A stretch of 64,000 nt of DNA from Paenibacillus piscarius (GCF_022234545.1 NZ_JAIEUI010000014.1:1-64000); one strand, 5' to 3'. Positions 8,966 to 19,274 are shown, counted from the first letter of the stretch. Program-made: numbers and translations. The notes: a model not told the origin generated them from the sequence alone.

Positions 8966-9724
8966 TTGAACGAAGCCGCTTTGACCCTGGAGGGCTGGTA
9001 CGCCCTGCATGATTTCCGCTCGCTGGACTGGACAGCCTGGACCGCAGCCGATGACGAGGAACGCGCAGTAGCCCTGGAAGAGCTTCATGCGTTCATGCAG
9101 GAATGGGGACCTGTCGAGGAAGCGAAGGAAGGCAGCACCGCCGTCTATTCCATCGTCGGCCAGAAGGCTGATTTCGTAATGATGTTTCTGCGCGAGAGCC
9201 TGGAGGCGCTGAATGCGCTGGAGACCGCTTTTAACAAGATAGCCTTTGCCCAATATACTACGAAGGCTTATTCCTATGTAAGCATTGTGGAGCTCAGCAA
9301 CTATGCGGCAGGAGGAAGCGGCGGAGACGGCAGCGATCCGATGCAGAACCCGCATGTGGCTGCCCGGCTGAAGCCTGTGCTGCCGCAGTCGAAGCATATC
9401 TGCTTCTATCCGATGAACAAGAAGCGCGAGCTTGCCGACAACTGGTACATGCTCGATATGGAGAAGCGCCGGGAGCTGATGTATTCGCACGGCCTGATCG
9501 GCCGCAGCTACACCGGCAAGGTGAAGCAGATCATTACCGGCTCCGTCGGGTTCGATGACTGGGAGTGGGGCGTGACCCTGTTCGCCGAGGATGCGCTGCA
9601 GTTCAAGAAGCTCGTCTATGAGATGCGCTTCGATGAAGTCAGTGCCCGCTACGGCGAATTCGGCCCCTTCTATGTCGGCAACCTGCTGACTGAGGAATCG
9701 TTCGAGGAGATGCTGAAGCTGTAA
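8966..9724 (+). CDS. hemQ: HemQ / ChdC, hydrogen-peroxide-dependent coproheme decarboxylase
   Basis: Final enzyme of the Gram-positive coproporphyrin-dependent heme pathway, converting coproheme to heme b in two decarboxylations. The 252-aa protein belongs to the chlorite dismutase-like superfamily. It carries the family core [28 protein letters not shown] (probable proximal His), [25 protein letters not shown] and [19 protein letters not shown] at 8966 is preferred because TAAGGAG ends eight bases before it; the in-frame GTG at 8957 overlaps that RBS. Followed by a strong terminator. Confidence 0.93.
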   Translation: MNEAALTLEGWYALHDFRSLDWTAWTAADDEERAVALEELHAFMQEWGPVEEAKEGSTAVYSIVGQKADFVMMFLRESLEALNALETAFNKIAFAQYTTKAYSYVSIVELSNYAAGGSGGDGSDPMQNPHVAARLKPVLPQSKHICFYPMNKKRELADNWYMLDMEKRRELMYSHGLIGRSYTGKVKQIITGSVGFDDWEWGVTLFAEDALQFKKLVYEMRFDEVSARYGEFGPFYVGNLLTEESFEEMLKL

Positions 9725-9761
9725 CAGCTTGTAATCACGGGGACATGGCTCCGACTATCCA

Positions 9762-9793
9762 AAGAGACCGCAGCGTGAGCGCTGCGGTCTCTT
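9762..9793 (+). terminator. hemQ terminator
   Basis: Perfect 13-bp stem AAGAGACCGCAGC / GCTGCGGTCTCTT with a 6-nt loop. Confidence 0.85.
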
Positions 9794-9900
9794 CATGTCT
9801 CAGAAGCCATGAAACGGCTGCCTGGGATAGCTCGTTATCGTTGTTCCCATCGATGATATTACCTGCGCATCAGCAAATGTATGCTGTTTTTCGTCCCCAC

Positions 9901-9936
9901 AATAAGGGGCTGTCACTTTTGGGACAGCCCCTTATT
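9901..9936. terminator. Terminator of the giant SLH gene (minus strand)
   Basis: Perfect 14-bp stem AATAAGGGGCTGTC / GACAGCCCCTTATT with an 8-nt loop, 14 bp after the stop of the 2072-aa gene. A related GGCTGTCCCA hairpin follows the second giant SLH gene at 29610-29660. Confidence 0.8.
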
Positions 9937-9949
9937 GTCTCAAGTCATT

Positions 9950-12900
9950 CTATTCTGTAAGACGGAGCAGGTTCAGCAGCATCTGTGCACTCTCCGCACG
10001 CGTACCGCTCTGCTCCGGCGCAAAGCGTCCGGACGCCTGGCCTTGCAGGAGCTTAAGCTGCACGGCCTGTCCGATGGCTGTCTTCGCCCACTCAGGGGCG
10101 TCCTGCGTGTCGGGGAAGCCTGCTGTAGCAGCAGCGTTGCTTGGCGTTCCCGCTGCATAGGCATAGGCACGCACCAGCATGGCTGCCATCTCCTGGCGGG
10201 TCACCGCCTGATCCGGGCCGAAGTTACCCGCTGCCAGCCCGTTCACAAGGCCTGCCTGCTTAGCCGCAGACACTGCCCCGGCGTACCATTTGTCCGCTTG
10301 GACATCGGCAAAGGCCGTACCGCCTTGCTCTGTAATGCCAAGAGCACGGACCAGCATGGCAGTGAATTCTGCCCGGGTCACCGCCCGCTTCGGTTCAAAG
10401 CGGTCCAGGGAGACGCCTTCGACCAGCTGTCTGGCTGCAAGCTGCTTCACAGCGTTGCCTGCCCAGTGTCCTTCCGGCAGGTCGCTGAAGCTCTTGTCAT
10501 ACCGGAGTACTGCGTAAGCGCTGAAATGAGTGATTTCGGCACGGTATGTGCCGTCAGCCTTGGCCTCCCCAGCATACTCTAAGATACCGTTGTCGCCGAT
10601 ATAGTAGACTCCCGTCAAAGTCTTAGGGTCCTGCGGAATTCCGCTGTAGATCAGTGTGATTGGCTGCTTGAATTGCGGCAGGCTGAACACTTCGCCCTGT
10701 CTGGTCGTGATCTTCAGCTGCCAGTCCCTGACCCCGCTGGCGGCTTCAAGCTGCACTCCGTACTTTCGTGCGGCCGTTGCAAGCAAGGCTGAAGACCGCC
10801 CGCTGCTGACTGTCTCTGCGGACAGCGAGATCAGGCTATCTGAGGCAGCTCCGGCAGGTACCCGGCTGGCCAGCTCAGCCAGCACACCCGCCGGCAGCAG
10901 CACCGACAAGCCATTTGACTGAATCCGAACCGGGGCGCCGCCAAGCAGTTCAGCAGCATTCCCCGGCAGCAACAGCTCCTTCCATGCCTGTCCGGCTTCA
11001 ATCTCTGCCTCACCCTGCGCATTCCGCCCGCCCGATAGCTGGCTGGCAGTAACAGTTACAGTACCTGTTCCCGGTGCAGCCGATGCCGCCGGTGTCTTCG
11101 AAGGCACTGGTGACGGTGCTGATCCGGTTCCCGGACCCGGTATGGTTGTCGGAGCCGGTGTTGGAACCGGCGTAGGAGCTGGAGTCGGAACTGGTGACGG
11201 CTCTGGTTGCGGCTCTGGTTGCGGCTCCTCCTCTGCCCCGTTCACGGTCAGCTTATGATCAGCTGTCCAGCCGGAATACGCTGCCCGGAGAATAGCCTCC
11301 CCGCGTCCGACCGCGCGGATCTCTCCGCCCGCAGTGATGTCAGCAACCTTAGTATTGGAGGTGCTGAACGCTACTCCTTCGTTCAGCCTCACAACACTGC
11401 CATCGCTGTATACAGCCTGGACGACAGCCGTCCCTGTCTCCCCTTGCTCCAGTGTGTCCGGGGCGTCGAGCTGGATGGCGGTAATCAGCGGCACCTCCGT
11501 TTCCATTACGGTCAGGTTATACGTAGAGGATAAATCCCCATACGTGACCGATATGACGGTCGATCCTTGCGCAAGGGCGTCCACCTGTCCCTGAGCATCC
11601 ACCGTTGCCACCGCGTGATTACTGCTGGCGTATTCTAACCCCTCGGTTAAAATCACCTGCGCACCCGAAGCATATACGGCCCTTGTAACCGTCTGGTCGC
11701 TGGCTCCAACCTGCAATTGAGGCTGGCCTTGAAGCATAATGGAGGTGATAACATCCTCCACCTCTTCTGCTTTGCCGATCACCAGCCGGTCAATCTCCTG
11801 CCCGTCCACGGTTCTGGCCGTAACGGTAATCCCATCGTTTCCGATGACAACGCCAGTATAGATCTGCTCATCCTCGTCAAATATTTTTTCCTGCCAGGCC
11901 CGCTCCGTGAGGGCATAGAACTTCGGTCCCGAGGAACCGCCGATCACATAACGTGTCCCTTGGCCGTCAGCAGCCTGCTTACCTCCGTTCATCGCATAGG
12001 AGCGCATGTAGATGTGGTCATGCCCGTTCATCACCAGATCCACCTTATGCTTGTCGAATACCGGTACCCAGAGCTTCTGCGCCCGTTCATTCGCATAGAT
12101 GCTGCCATATGGCCCCTGATGGAAGAACAGCACCTTCCATTTCTTGTCTGTGGCCGCCAGATCCTCATCCAGCCACTTCGCCTGCTCCATATAGCCTGCC
12201 TCTCCCTGCTCTGAATCCAGCACCACGAAGTGGGTATCCTTAATGTCGAACGAGAAGCTGGTCCCGCGGGCCCCGGCGGCTCCGTTCTGCGGATTATTGA
12301 ACTGGGCCAGATAGTCCCCTGCTCCATTCGTGCCCATCACCTCATGGTTGCCGATGATTGGAACCAGCGAGGTATTCATGAGCTGCTCCTGCGCCGCCTC
12401 AAACCACCAGTTCCACTGCTCCTGCTCAAAGCCTTTGTCGACCATATCTCCGGCATGCACGAGCATTTCCGCGTCCGGCATGAATTCGAAGGCCCTCTGC
12501 ACGGTATTCTTCCACAACTCAAATCCCTTCTGGGAATCCGCCTGGGAATCCCCGATGAACAGCAGCTTGGTCGCCTCACGGTCACCGCCGCTGGTTACAA
12601 AAGTCCCCTGCTCACTTACATTCCCCGCACCATCACCAACGCGGTACACATAAGCGGTTCCCGGCACAAGGCCTGCCGCCTCCGCTTTGTGGACGCGCAT
12701 TGTTCCATCGTTATTGGTGTTGTAGATTTCACTTGTCCCTGTAAAACGCTGCACCTCACCGCTGCCGAAGCCATCGAAGCCGGTGAAATCCGCCTGCTTC
12801 ACTACCTCTACCACCGAACCGGTAGTTAGCGGCTCCGTCTGCCACGTGAAGCGGCGGCTGGTATCGGCAGCTTCTCCCATCGTCACATTGACATTGCGCG

Positions 12901-15900
12901 GCACCGCCGTGCCGTTGTAAGGCGCGACCTTGAAGAGCATGACCGGGCTGTAAGCACCGTCCTTTACCGCCTGCAGTGTGAAGCTTCCTTCCGCTGCCGT
13001 TGCGGACATCGTGGACAGCACGCCATCTGCACCTGACACCTCTTGCGCCTCCACGCCGCCGATCAGCAGCTTCGCTCCAGCCAGCGCTGTCCCGTTCTGT
13101 ATCTCCGTTATGGAGAAGGAGGCCTCCAGCCCTTTGGCAATGCGGTAATGATCCCAGGTCAGCTTCAGCTGCGGCTCCACCTTACTCTCCAGCGGTGCAC
13201 CGATGAAGCTGACAGCCTGGCCGCTGCCCTCTGTTGAAATGACGCTTCCGGCTGTATTCTCAATCATCAGAGGCTTCGAAATCTGCCCTTCAAGCTGTTC
13301 CAGGGTATACGGTCCAAGATAATCATTGCGGACAGTGTATGCGATCCGGGCAATTAAATCACTGTCTGCCAGCTCTGCTTCATTCATATTTCTCAGCGTC
13401 AGCTGCACCGTTCCCTTGTCTTGGTCAACCGAGGATTCCAGCTGCCCCTCTGTCAGCTTCCCGCCTGGTGTTACCTTCAGATCACGGACGGCTGCCGGGT
13501 CAAAAGCAAAGGCAACTGCCCCCTCCTTCAGCTTAGCCGCCTTCTCTGCCGACAAGTCCACGGTGTACGTGTTCCCCGGGTAGACAACCTCAGACGTAGC
13601 ATATTTATAGAACGGGGAGCCCAGGTTTACAGTGAAATACCATTCCTTAATGGTCTGGTTGCCGCTAAGGTCACGAATTGCCAGCTTCACCTTATGGCGG
13701 CCCTCCGCCAGAGGAAGCTTGGGTTTATACGTAATTTGTCCCTTCGGCGGATAGAAGCCATGCTCCACAAGCTGGTCATCTACATACAGCCGCACCTTAT
13801 CCGCATCAATCAGCGTCGTTCCCGGATGGGTTACCGGGTCGTATCCGGCATCCTCGCCGGTTGCGGATAGTGTAGGCGTGGCTGTCGTAACCATTTCATT
13901 AGCAGCGGGATATTCCTTCATGATTACCGGCGGCGTATGATCTTCCTCCAGCGGGCCGTACAAAGCACGGATATCATCGACATAGATTGCTCCGCTGGTC
14001 TTGTTCAGATTGCTCGTCTCCATATACCGGACAGGCATATCCAGACTGAGCGGAGCCGCTTTGCCTTTGGGTACATCCACCTCAACATACTTCCAGCCCG
14101 TCCAGTTCACCCCGACTCCCTGCTCTGTGTAATTCAAGGGAACCGCCGCATTGTTGCCGTCGCGCATCTGCCCGCGCAGCCAGTGCTTCTGGCCGTCTCC
14201 GTAGATCCACATGCTGAGCTTCTCCGGGTACCCCGGAATCTGGATGCGGGTCGCGGTTGAGGAGGCGGCTACATAAGCGCCTGAAGTTCCTGTTCGGCCG
14301 ATAAAATCATACTCCAGCTTCAGCGCCCGCTCACCGCTGCGGATATAATCCTGATCCGTAATCTCCTTCAGCGATACGCTATTGGCCGCTGCGCTGGAGG
14401 CGATATAGTTGCCGATGCCCGATTCGAAATCCTCCAGCATCACCGGCGGCAGTCCCACATTGACTTCAAAAGAGGCTTCTACGCTGCCGTATTTCACGTA
14501 AATCTTGCCGCTCTTGCCATTGTCACTGCTGGCCTGAAACCAGCCATTCTCATCCACCGTACCAATCTCACCCTCCACACGCCACTCGAAGCTGTGGTTA
14601 TCCGCCTGAATCACCTGCCCGCCGCGAAGCGCCTTCACTGACAACAGGGCCTTCTGACCGGAGGTATAGGTCTTGATCGTATCCGGGAATCTCAGCTCTG
14701 TCAGGGTATCAACCACCTCAATTTCCCCAACACCCTGCACACTTCCCGCTATAGCGGTAACTGTACCTTTTCCTGCGGTGGCCCCTGCTGTAAACAGCCC
14801 TTGATCATTAACCGTACCAAGAGCGGAATCAACCTGCCATTGCAGTGCACCCGGATACGCGGCCGGATGGCCATTTCCGTCTACCCCCGCAGCGGTAAAA
14901 GCAAAGCTTGAGCCCTGAAGAATCCGCTCTGCATTAGGCATTACGGCCAGCTTGGCAGGCTCGGCAAGCTCTGGAGCGGTATTCACGAGCAGCAGTCCGT
15001 TGCCGGTCTGCCGTTCAAAGCCGTCTGAGCCGTGATTCATCATCTTGACTCCAGAAGTTCCCGGCATTCTGGCTACGAAGGTGGAGGAACCGCCGCCGTC
15101 CAGGTTCATGGCAGTTACGACACCAAGATCCTTGAGCAGCCGGGCCAGCTCATCCGTCTCCACTCCCTCGCTGATCCCCGGTGAACGTCCGTCAATCTCA
15201 AACAGCACAATGCTGCCATCCGCTTTGGTCCCGATGGCGGTACGGGGGTGCACTCCTGCCGGTCCGACATTGGTCTGAACTACTCCGTCTTTAATTAACG
15301 GCCCCTGACCGCCAATCGCCAGGGTTACGTCCCTCCATTCCCCCTGCAGGGCGATATCAGCCGTAAGCTCATCTCCGGGAGCCAGCCCCTTCAGCACCTG
15401 GCGGGCCGCACCGTTGGCCGACAGGACAACCTTGCCAGCGGCAAGCGCAGCGTCGCCCTGGCTGCTGCGGACCTCAGCAACCTTCAGCTTGAGGGTCTGT
15501 CCACTCTTCACCTCTCCGCCTACGATATCCAGCACCACCTCATCGCCGTCAGGCGTTGTTTTGGTAGAGGTATTGTAATCCTTCGTATATAGTACAAGCT
15601 GATCCGCATTGCGGTAGCGGTTAATACTGTTAAGCGGGGTAACGGTTCCGTTAATCGTCACGGACATGGACAGCTTCGGAGTTCCGTATACTGTGGTGCC
15701 GTCTGCCTTCAAGCCGAAGGCATAAGAGCTCCCGCTGTTCAGGATAACGCCTTCATCCATGAACAGGCCATTCGGAATTCCGGTTGCATACCCGGAGATA
15801 TCGTAGAAGTCACCGTTAATCCCGGCAATGACCCGGTTTCCGGGAGCATCGGCATAAGCGGCCATACCGGTCACACCCTGCATTCCGTATACTTTGCCGT

Positions 15901-16168
15901 TCTTCGTGCCTGCCCGCAGAGCCAGACCCGATTGCTTCGGATTGAACTCCACGCTGTGCATTTGCTGCTGGCCGCGCGCATCCTTAAGCTCGGTCCAGGT
16001 ATAGACCGCTCCAGGCCCAAGCTCGGCTTGCCGCCTGTCAATAACCATGCCGTATTCCCCGGCCGGCCCTTCCACAAATGCAGCATTCGCCTGAAACGCT
16101 GGCTGAAACATAGATAATAACAGCAGAGCAATAATAATCTGATGAATCCATCGCTGATGCCTTCGCAC
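9950..16168 (-). CDS. Giant S-layer-anchored protein: NAGPA-type phosphodiester glycosidase plus metallophosphoesterase, Ig-like domains and SLH repeats
   Basis: Secreted cell-surface hydrolase of 2072 aa. The GTG start at 16168 follows GGGAGGG and yields a clean signal peptide (RRHQRWIHQIIIALLLLSM...ANA); a longer frame from 16216 lacks an RBS. Domains in order: phosphodiester glycosidase (NAGPA-like, ~95-385; GINGDFYD and AMNLDGGGSSTF); bacterial Ig-like and sugar-binding-like regions (~400-1100); a purple-acid-phosphatase-type FN3 domain; a calcineurin-like phosphoesterase (~1200-1380; GDSQADS, HAGDMVDKG, GNHE, GHDHIYMRS); Big2-like repeats; a Pro/Glu/Thr linker (~1655); and three C-terminal SLH motifs (~1896-2072) for binding secondary cell-wall polymer. 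Substrates are probably phosphodiester-linked glycans or teichoic-type polymers, an inference from the domains. Confidence 0.93.
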   Translation of the reverse strand: MRRHQRWIHQIIIALLLLSMFQPAFQANAAFVEGPAGEYGMVIDRRQAELGPGAVYTWTELKDARGQQQMHSVEFNPKQSGLALRAGTKNGKVYGMQGVTGMAAYADAPGNRVIAGINGDFYDISGYATGIPNGLFMDEGVILNSGSSYAFGLKADGTTVYGTPKLSMSVTINGTVTPLNSINRYRNADQLVLYTKDYNTSTKTTPDGDEVVLDIVGGEVKSGQTLKLKVAEVRSSQGDAALAAGKVVLSANGAARQVLKGLAPGDELTADIALQGEWRDVTLAIGGQGPLIKDGVVQTNVGPAGVHPRTAIGTKADGSIVLFEIDGRSPGISEGVETDELARLLKDLGVVTAMNLDGGGSSTFVARMPGTSGVKMMNHGSDGFERQTGNGLLLVNTAPELAEPAKLAVMPNAERILQGSSFAFTAAGVDGNGHPAAYPGALQWQVDSALGTVNDQGLFTAGATAGKGTVTAIAGSVQGVGEIEVVDTLTELRFPDTIKTYTSGQKALLSVKALRGGQVIQADNHSFEWRVEGEIGTVDENGWFQASSDNGKSGKIYVKYGSVEASFEVNVGLPPVMLEDFESGIGNYIASSAAANSVSLKEITDQDYIRSGERALKLEYDFIGRTGTSGAYVAASSTATRIQIPGYPEKLSMWIYGDGQKHWLRGQMRDGNNAAVPLNYTEQGVGVNWTGWKYVEVDVPKGKAAPLSLDMPVRYMETSNLNKTSGAIYVDDIRALYGPLEEDHTPPVIMKEYPAANEMVTTATPTLSATGEDAGYDPVTHPGTTLIDADKVRLYVDDQLVEHGFYPPKGQITYKPKLPLAEGRHKVKLAIRDLSGNQTIKEWYFTVNLGSPFYKYATSEVVYPGNTYTVDLSAEKAAKLKEGAVAFAFDPAAVRDLKVTPGGKLTEGQLESSVDQDKGTVQLTLRNMNEAELADSDLIARIAYTVRNDYLGPYTLEQLEGQISKPLMIENTAGSVISTEGSGQAVSFIGAPLESKVEPQLKLTWDHYRIAKGLEASFSITEIQNGTALAGAKLLIGGVEAQEVSGADGVLSTMSATAAEGSFTLQAVKDGAYSPVMLFKVAPYNGTAVPRNVNVTMGEAADTSRRFTWQTEPLTTGSVVEVVKQADFTGFDGFGSGEVQRFTGTSEIYNTNNDGTMRVHKAEAAGLVPGTAYVYRVGDGAGNVSEQGTFVTSGGDREATKLLFIGDSQADSQKGFELWKNTVQRAFEFMPDAEMLVHAGDMVDKGFEQEQWNWWFEAAQEQLMNTSLVPIIGNHEVMGTNGAGDYLAQFNNPQNGAAGARGTSFSFDIKDTHFVVLDSEQGEAGYMEQAKWLDEDLAATDKKWKVLFFHQGPYGSIYANERAQKLWVPVFDKHKVDLVMNGHDHIYMRSYAMNGGKQAADGQGTRYVIGGSSGPKFYALTERAWQEKIFDEDEQIYTGVVIGNDGITVTARTVDGQEIDRLVIGKAEEVEDVITSIMLQGQPQLQVGASDQTVTRAVYASGAQVILTEGLEYASSNHAVATVDAQGQVDALAQGSTVISVTYGDLSSTYNLTVMETEVPLITAIQLDAPDTLEQGETGTAVVQAVYSDGSVVRLNEGVAFSTSNTKVADITAGGEIRAVGRGEAILRAAYSGWTADHKLTVNGAEEEPQPEPQPEPSPVPTPAPTPVPTPAPTTIPGPGTGSAPSPVPSKTPAASAAPGTGTVTVTASQLSGGRNAQGEAEIEAGQAWKELLLPGNAAELLGGAPVRIQSNGLSVLLPAGVLAELASRVPAGAASDSLISLSAETVSSGRSSALLATAARKYGVQLEAASGVRDWQLKITTRQGEVFSLPQFKQPITLIYSGIPQDPKTLTGVYYIGDNGILEYAGEAKADGTYRAEITHFSAYAVLRYDKSFSDLPEGHWAGNAVKQLAARQLVEGVSLDRFEPKRAVTRAEFTAMLVRALGITEQGGTAFADVQADKWYAGAVSAAKQAGLVNGLAAGNFGPDQAVTRQEMAAMLVRAYAYAAGTPSNAAATAGFPDTQDAPEWAKTAIGQAVQLKLLQGQASGRFAPEQSGTRAESAQMLLNLLRLTE

Positions 16169-16416
16169 TTCTTTTACCCTCCCAGTGTTGTCACATTTTG
16201 TCTGAATTTGGAGCATAGAACACAGGGATTAGTGTAGTTGCTGAACATCAGTGCAGGATTATCTAAAATTGCTAATAGTGTTAATGCGGCGTAAAAACTT
16301 ACTCTCACGGGTGAACGATACGGGCAGCTGTACCTTACGTTTCCCTATCCGTCTACATTCGGGCAACTTTTCCGACCACAACGCGAGCCAACTCACCGGC
16401 GTATTCCGCAAAAAAA

Positions 16417-16442
16417 AGAAGCCCGGTCACCCGTGGCTTCTT
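16417..16442 (-). terminator. Terminator of the ndh operon
   Basis: AAGAAGCC / GGCTTCTT stem followed on the minus strand by a TTTTTTTT tract, just past the 82-aa gene. Confidence 0.8.
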
Positions 16443-16464
16443 ATATCCTACCGTATTAAGCTAT

Positions 16465-16713
16465 CTAATCCGCCTGCTCCTCTTCCCGCAGGCTCTCCAG
16501 ATATTCCGCTGTTGCCTGGTCGCGGGCGCGGCTCTTGTCCTTCAGGCGCTCAATGGCCGGGAGGATCAGCAGGTCGATCTCCTTCTGAACCGGGTAGGCG
16601 AGATCATACCGGGATTGATCCTCCAGATAAGAGCCCACCTCAATCAGGGCATTGTAGCGGTCCAGCTCCTCACGTGTCAGCAATCCGCGAACCTGTACGC
16701 TGCAGTGCCGCAT
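16465..16713 (-). CDS. Small hypothetical protein (82 aa) translationally linked to ndh
   Basis: Unrecognised soluble, charged, mostly helical protein (LTREELDRYNALIEVGSYLED...REEEQAD); no cysteine pair, membrane helix or signal. The ATG lies one base after the ndh stop, so translation is probably coupled, and a terminator follows. A link with NADH dehydrogenase is inferred from position only. Confidence 0.75.
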   Translation of the reverse strand: MRHCSVQVRGLLTREELDRYNALIEVGSYLEDQSRYDLAYPVQKEIDLLILPAIERLKDKSRARDQATAEYLESLREEEQAD

Positions 16714-16714
16714 C

Positions 16715-17908
16715 TTAGAGGAATCTTCCTTTTTTGAGGACCAGCGGAATGCCGCCGATAATGAACAGATAGCGCATGTCCACGACCTTCTTCAGCTGGG
16801 CTACGCTCCAGCCTTTGTAGGTCTTGTCGCCTACGACGGCAATTCCCTGGCCTTTGCCCAGTGAAGCTACGGTACCCTTGTTGCTGAAGGCGAACTTCTT
16901 CGGCTGCTGGCTGCGGATGGCCGCAACCAGATTATGCGCGCAGCATTCCCCCTGCTGCATAGCAATCTGCGCCGTCGGAGGGTAGGGACGTCCTTCCGGA
17001 TTAATCATCAGCGAGCCGTCGCCAATAATGAAGATATTCTCATGTCCCGGGGCGCGCAGATATTCATCCACCTTCACCCGGCCGCGCATTGCTTCGAAGC
17101 CGGCAGCTTCAATCAGACGGTTGCCGCGTATACCTCCGGTCCAGATGATTGTCGAGGCCTTGATCTCTTCGCCTGTAGCGAGCACAACCCCGCCCGGCAG
17201 ACATTCCTTGATAGCCACGCCCATCTTGAAGGTGACACCCTTCTTCGTCAGCACCGTCATGGCGTGTTCCACCAGTTCGGGAGCGAAGCCAGGCAATGCG
17301 GTAGGCGCTGCTTCTATATTGTAGATATTCACCAGACTCGGATCGACATCGAATTCTTTGCAGAGTGCAGGAATCCGGTCCGCCAGCTCGGCTACGAACT
17401 CAATGCCGCTGAAGCCCGCGCCGCCGATGACGAAGTTGATGTGCTCCTGGGCGTTGTTCTCATTCTTGTATTTGGCAAAATGATACTGGATATGCTCGCG
17501 GATCATCCGCACCGAATTAATGCTGCGGATGGTCAGCGCATATTTGTCCAGTCCTGGAATCCCGAACGTTTCCGGCTCGCCGCCAAGGGCGATAACGAGA
17601 TAATCGTACGACAGGGTTCCATCTTCCAGGATAACCTTCTTCTGCTGGGTACGGATTTCCTGTACCGAGGATTTCACCAGGTCGATTTTGAACTCGTCGA
17701 TTAATTTGGAGATCGACACGCGCGAATGCTCAATGCTGTCTGTGCCCGCTGCCGGCATATGCAGATGGGTTGTGAAATAATGATATTCGTGGCGGTTTAC
17801 CAGGGTAACGTCCGCTTCATTATAGTTCAAGGCTTTCTGCAGCCGCTGGGCGGTCAAAATACCTCCATATCCCGCGCCTAGGATAACGATTTTGGGAATA
17901 CTGCTCAT
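16715..17908 (-). CDS. ndh: Type II NADH:quinone oxidoreductase (NDH-2)
   Basis: Single-subunit, non-proton-pumping NADH dehydrogenase passing electrons to menaquinone at the membrane face. The 397-aa protein has an N-terminal FAD dinucleotide-binding motif (VILGAGYGGILTA), a second NADH-binding GxGxxG (VIGGAGFSGIEFVAEL), the FAD-contacting IIGDGSLM segment and the quinone-site PPTAQIAMQQGE. The C-terminus (MRYLFIIGGIPLVLKKGRFL) is the amphipathic/hydrophobic membrane anchor. It is transcribed divergently from yumC, and a Rex-like half-palindrome sits in the shared upstream region. Confidence 0.95.
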   Translation of the reverse strand: MSSIPKIVILGAGYGGILTAQRLQKALNYNEADVTLVNRHEYHYFTTHLHMPAAGTDSIEHSRVSISKLIDEFKIDLVKSSVQEIRTQQKKVILEDGTLSYDYLVIALGGEPETFGIPGLDKYALTIRSINSVRMIREHIQYHFAKYKNENNAQEHINFVIGGAGFSGIEFVAELADRIPALCKEFDVDPSLVNIYNIEAAPTALPGFAPELVEHAMTVLTKKGVTFKMGVAIKECLPGGVVLATGEEIKASTIIWTGGIRGNRLIEAAGFEAMRGRVKVDEYLRAPGHENIFIIGDGSLMINPEGRPYPPTAQIAMQQGECCAHNLVAAIRSQQPKKFAFSNKGTVASLGKGQGIAVVGDKTYKGWSVAQLKKVVDMRYLFIIGGIPLVLKKGRFL

Positions 17909-17974
17909 GTTCCGGCTCCTTCCAACAGGTGAATCTGTCTATGTGTTATTTTTTGTAAAAAAATCAGGTTTCTT

Positions 17975-17992
17975 TTGTGAATTTATACACTT
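17975..17992. promoter_or_regulatory. Possible Rex-like operator in the ndh/yumC intergenic region
   Basis: TTGTGAATTTATACACTT has an intact left arm of the Bacillus Rex consensus (TTGTGAA...TTCACAA) but only four of seven matches in the right arm. It is ~67 bp upstream of the ndh start. Rex controls ndh in Bacillus subtilis, so the position is plausible, but the match is weak. The rest of 17909-18208 is AT-rich with no coding signal. Confidence 0.3.
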
Positions 17993-18208
17993 AAATTTAT
18001 GGGAATTTCCAATAAAACTTAAAGGATTTCTAAAATAACCATATCTATTGTAAACCTTAGTATCGTTTTAATCAAATACAATCATACAACAAAATGTCAC
18101 AGTTTTCTTTGAAATCAAAGCCTTTGCAGGCGGGTGCGACTATGTTTATAATGAGTAGGTACGCTTGTATGGCAAAATGAAACTATCAACTCGGAGGTGT
18201 AATATTAC

Positions 18209-19207
18209 GTGACACTTGAGCAATCCGTTCCTATGAGCGATCTGCTTATTATAGGCGGAGGACCAGCCGGTATGTTTGCCGCTTTCTACGGCGGTATGCG
18301 CCAGGCTTCAGTAACCCTTATTGAAAGTATGCCCCAGCTCGGAGGGCAGCTTGCTGCTCTGTATCCCGAGAAATATATTTACGATGTAGCCGGCTTCCCT
18401 AAGGTTACCGGACAGGAGCTGGTCGATAACCTCACCCGGCAGATGGAGCTGTTCCAGTCGGACATCCGTCTGGAGGAGAAGGTCGTCTCTGTGGTGAAGG
18501 AGGATGAACGGCACTTCATCGTCACTACCGACAAAGCAGAATATCACAGCAAGGCAATCATCATCACCGCAGGCGTAGGCGCATTCGAGCCGCGTCGTCT
18601 GGAGGTTCCTGATGCCCAGCGCTTCGAGAAGGCCAATCTGCATTATTTCGTCAGCGACCTGAATGCTTATAAGGGCAAGAAGGTGCTGATCAGCGGCGGC
18701 GGCGATTCCGCTGTAGACTGGGCGCTGATGCTTGAGCCGATCGCTGAACAGGTCACCCTGATTCACCGCCGGGACAAATTCCGTGCGCATGAGCACAGTG
18801 TGGAGAATCTGATGGCCTCCAAGGTCAATGTGATTACGCCATCCGAGATTACCGAGCTGCACGGGGAAGAGTTCATCACCAAGGTGACCCTCTCCAATAT
18901 CAAGACCAAAGAAACCCAGGAGATCGAAGTCGACAGCGTCATTGTCAATTTCGGCTTTGTCTCTTCCCTCGGACCGATTGCGGAATGGGGAATTGATATC
19001 GAGGGCAACTCTATTGTGGTAGATTCCCGTATGGAGACAAGCATTCCCGGTATCTTCGCCGCCGGCGACATCACCACTTATCCGGGCAAGCTCAAGCTGA
19101 TTGCTGTCGGATTCGGAGAAGCGCCTACGGCTGTGAATAACGCCAAGGTCTATATTGACCCGGATGCGAAGCTGTCCCCTGGACACAGCAGTAACCTCAA
19201 ACTCTAA
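18209..19207 (+). CDS. yumC: Ferredoxin/flavodoxin--NADP+ reductase, thioredoxin-reductase type (YumC)
   Basis: Homodimeric FAD enzyme exchanging electrons between NADPH and ferredoxin or flavodoxin. The 332-aa protein has FAD motif [21 protein letters not shown]-binding [13 protein letters not shown], and the C-terminal FAD motif [25 protein letters not shown]. The CxxC of thioredoxin reductases is absent, as expected for the FNR subgroup. GTG start at 18209 follows CGGAGGTG. Its position near ndh and a yuiB-like gene recalls the Bacillus yui/yum cluster. A double-stem terminator follows. Confidence 0.95.
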   Translation: MTLEQSVPMSDLLIIGGGPAGMFAAFYGGMRQASVTLIESMPQLGGQLAALYPEKYIYDVAGFPKVTGQELVDNLTRQMELFQSDIRLEEKVVSVVKEDERHFIVTTDKAEYHSKAIIITAGVGAFEPRRLEVPDAQRFEKANLHYFVSDLNAYKGKKVLISGGGDSAVDWALMLEPIAEQVTLIHRRDKFRAHEHSVENLMASKVNVITPSEITELHGEEFITKVTLSNIKTKETQEIEVDSVIVNFGFVSSLGPIAEWGIDIEGNSIVVDSRMETSIPGIFAAGDITTYPGKLKLIAVGFGEAPTAVNNAKVYIDPDAKLSPGHSSNLKL

Positions 19208-19234
19208 CATCAACAACCTCATTAACCACAAGTG

Positions 19235-19274
19235 GAAACGGCTTTGCCGTCCTTTTGAAGGACGGTTCCGTTTC
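19235..19274 (+). terminator. yumC terminator
   Basis: GAAACGG / CCGTTTC outer stem with inner CCGTCC / GGACGG, 28 bp after the yumC stop. Confidence 0.75.

Noticed and set aside
12230-12829. 199-aa ORF antisense to the giant SLH gene
   Set aside because: Lies opposite the metallophosphoesterase domain; no RBS and no family.
18308-19231. 307-aa ORF antisense to yumC
   Set aside because: Shadow of yumC, which has complete FAD and NADPH motifs.
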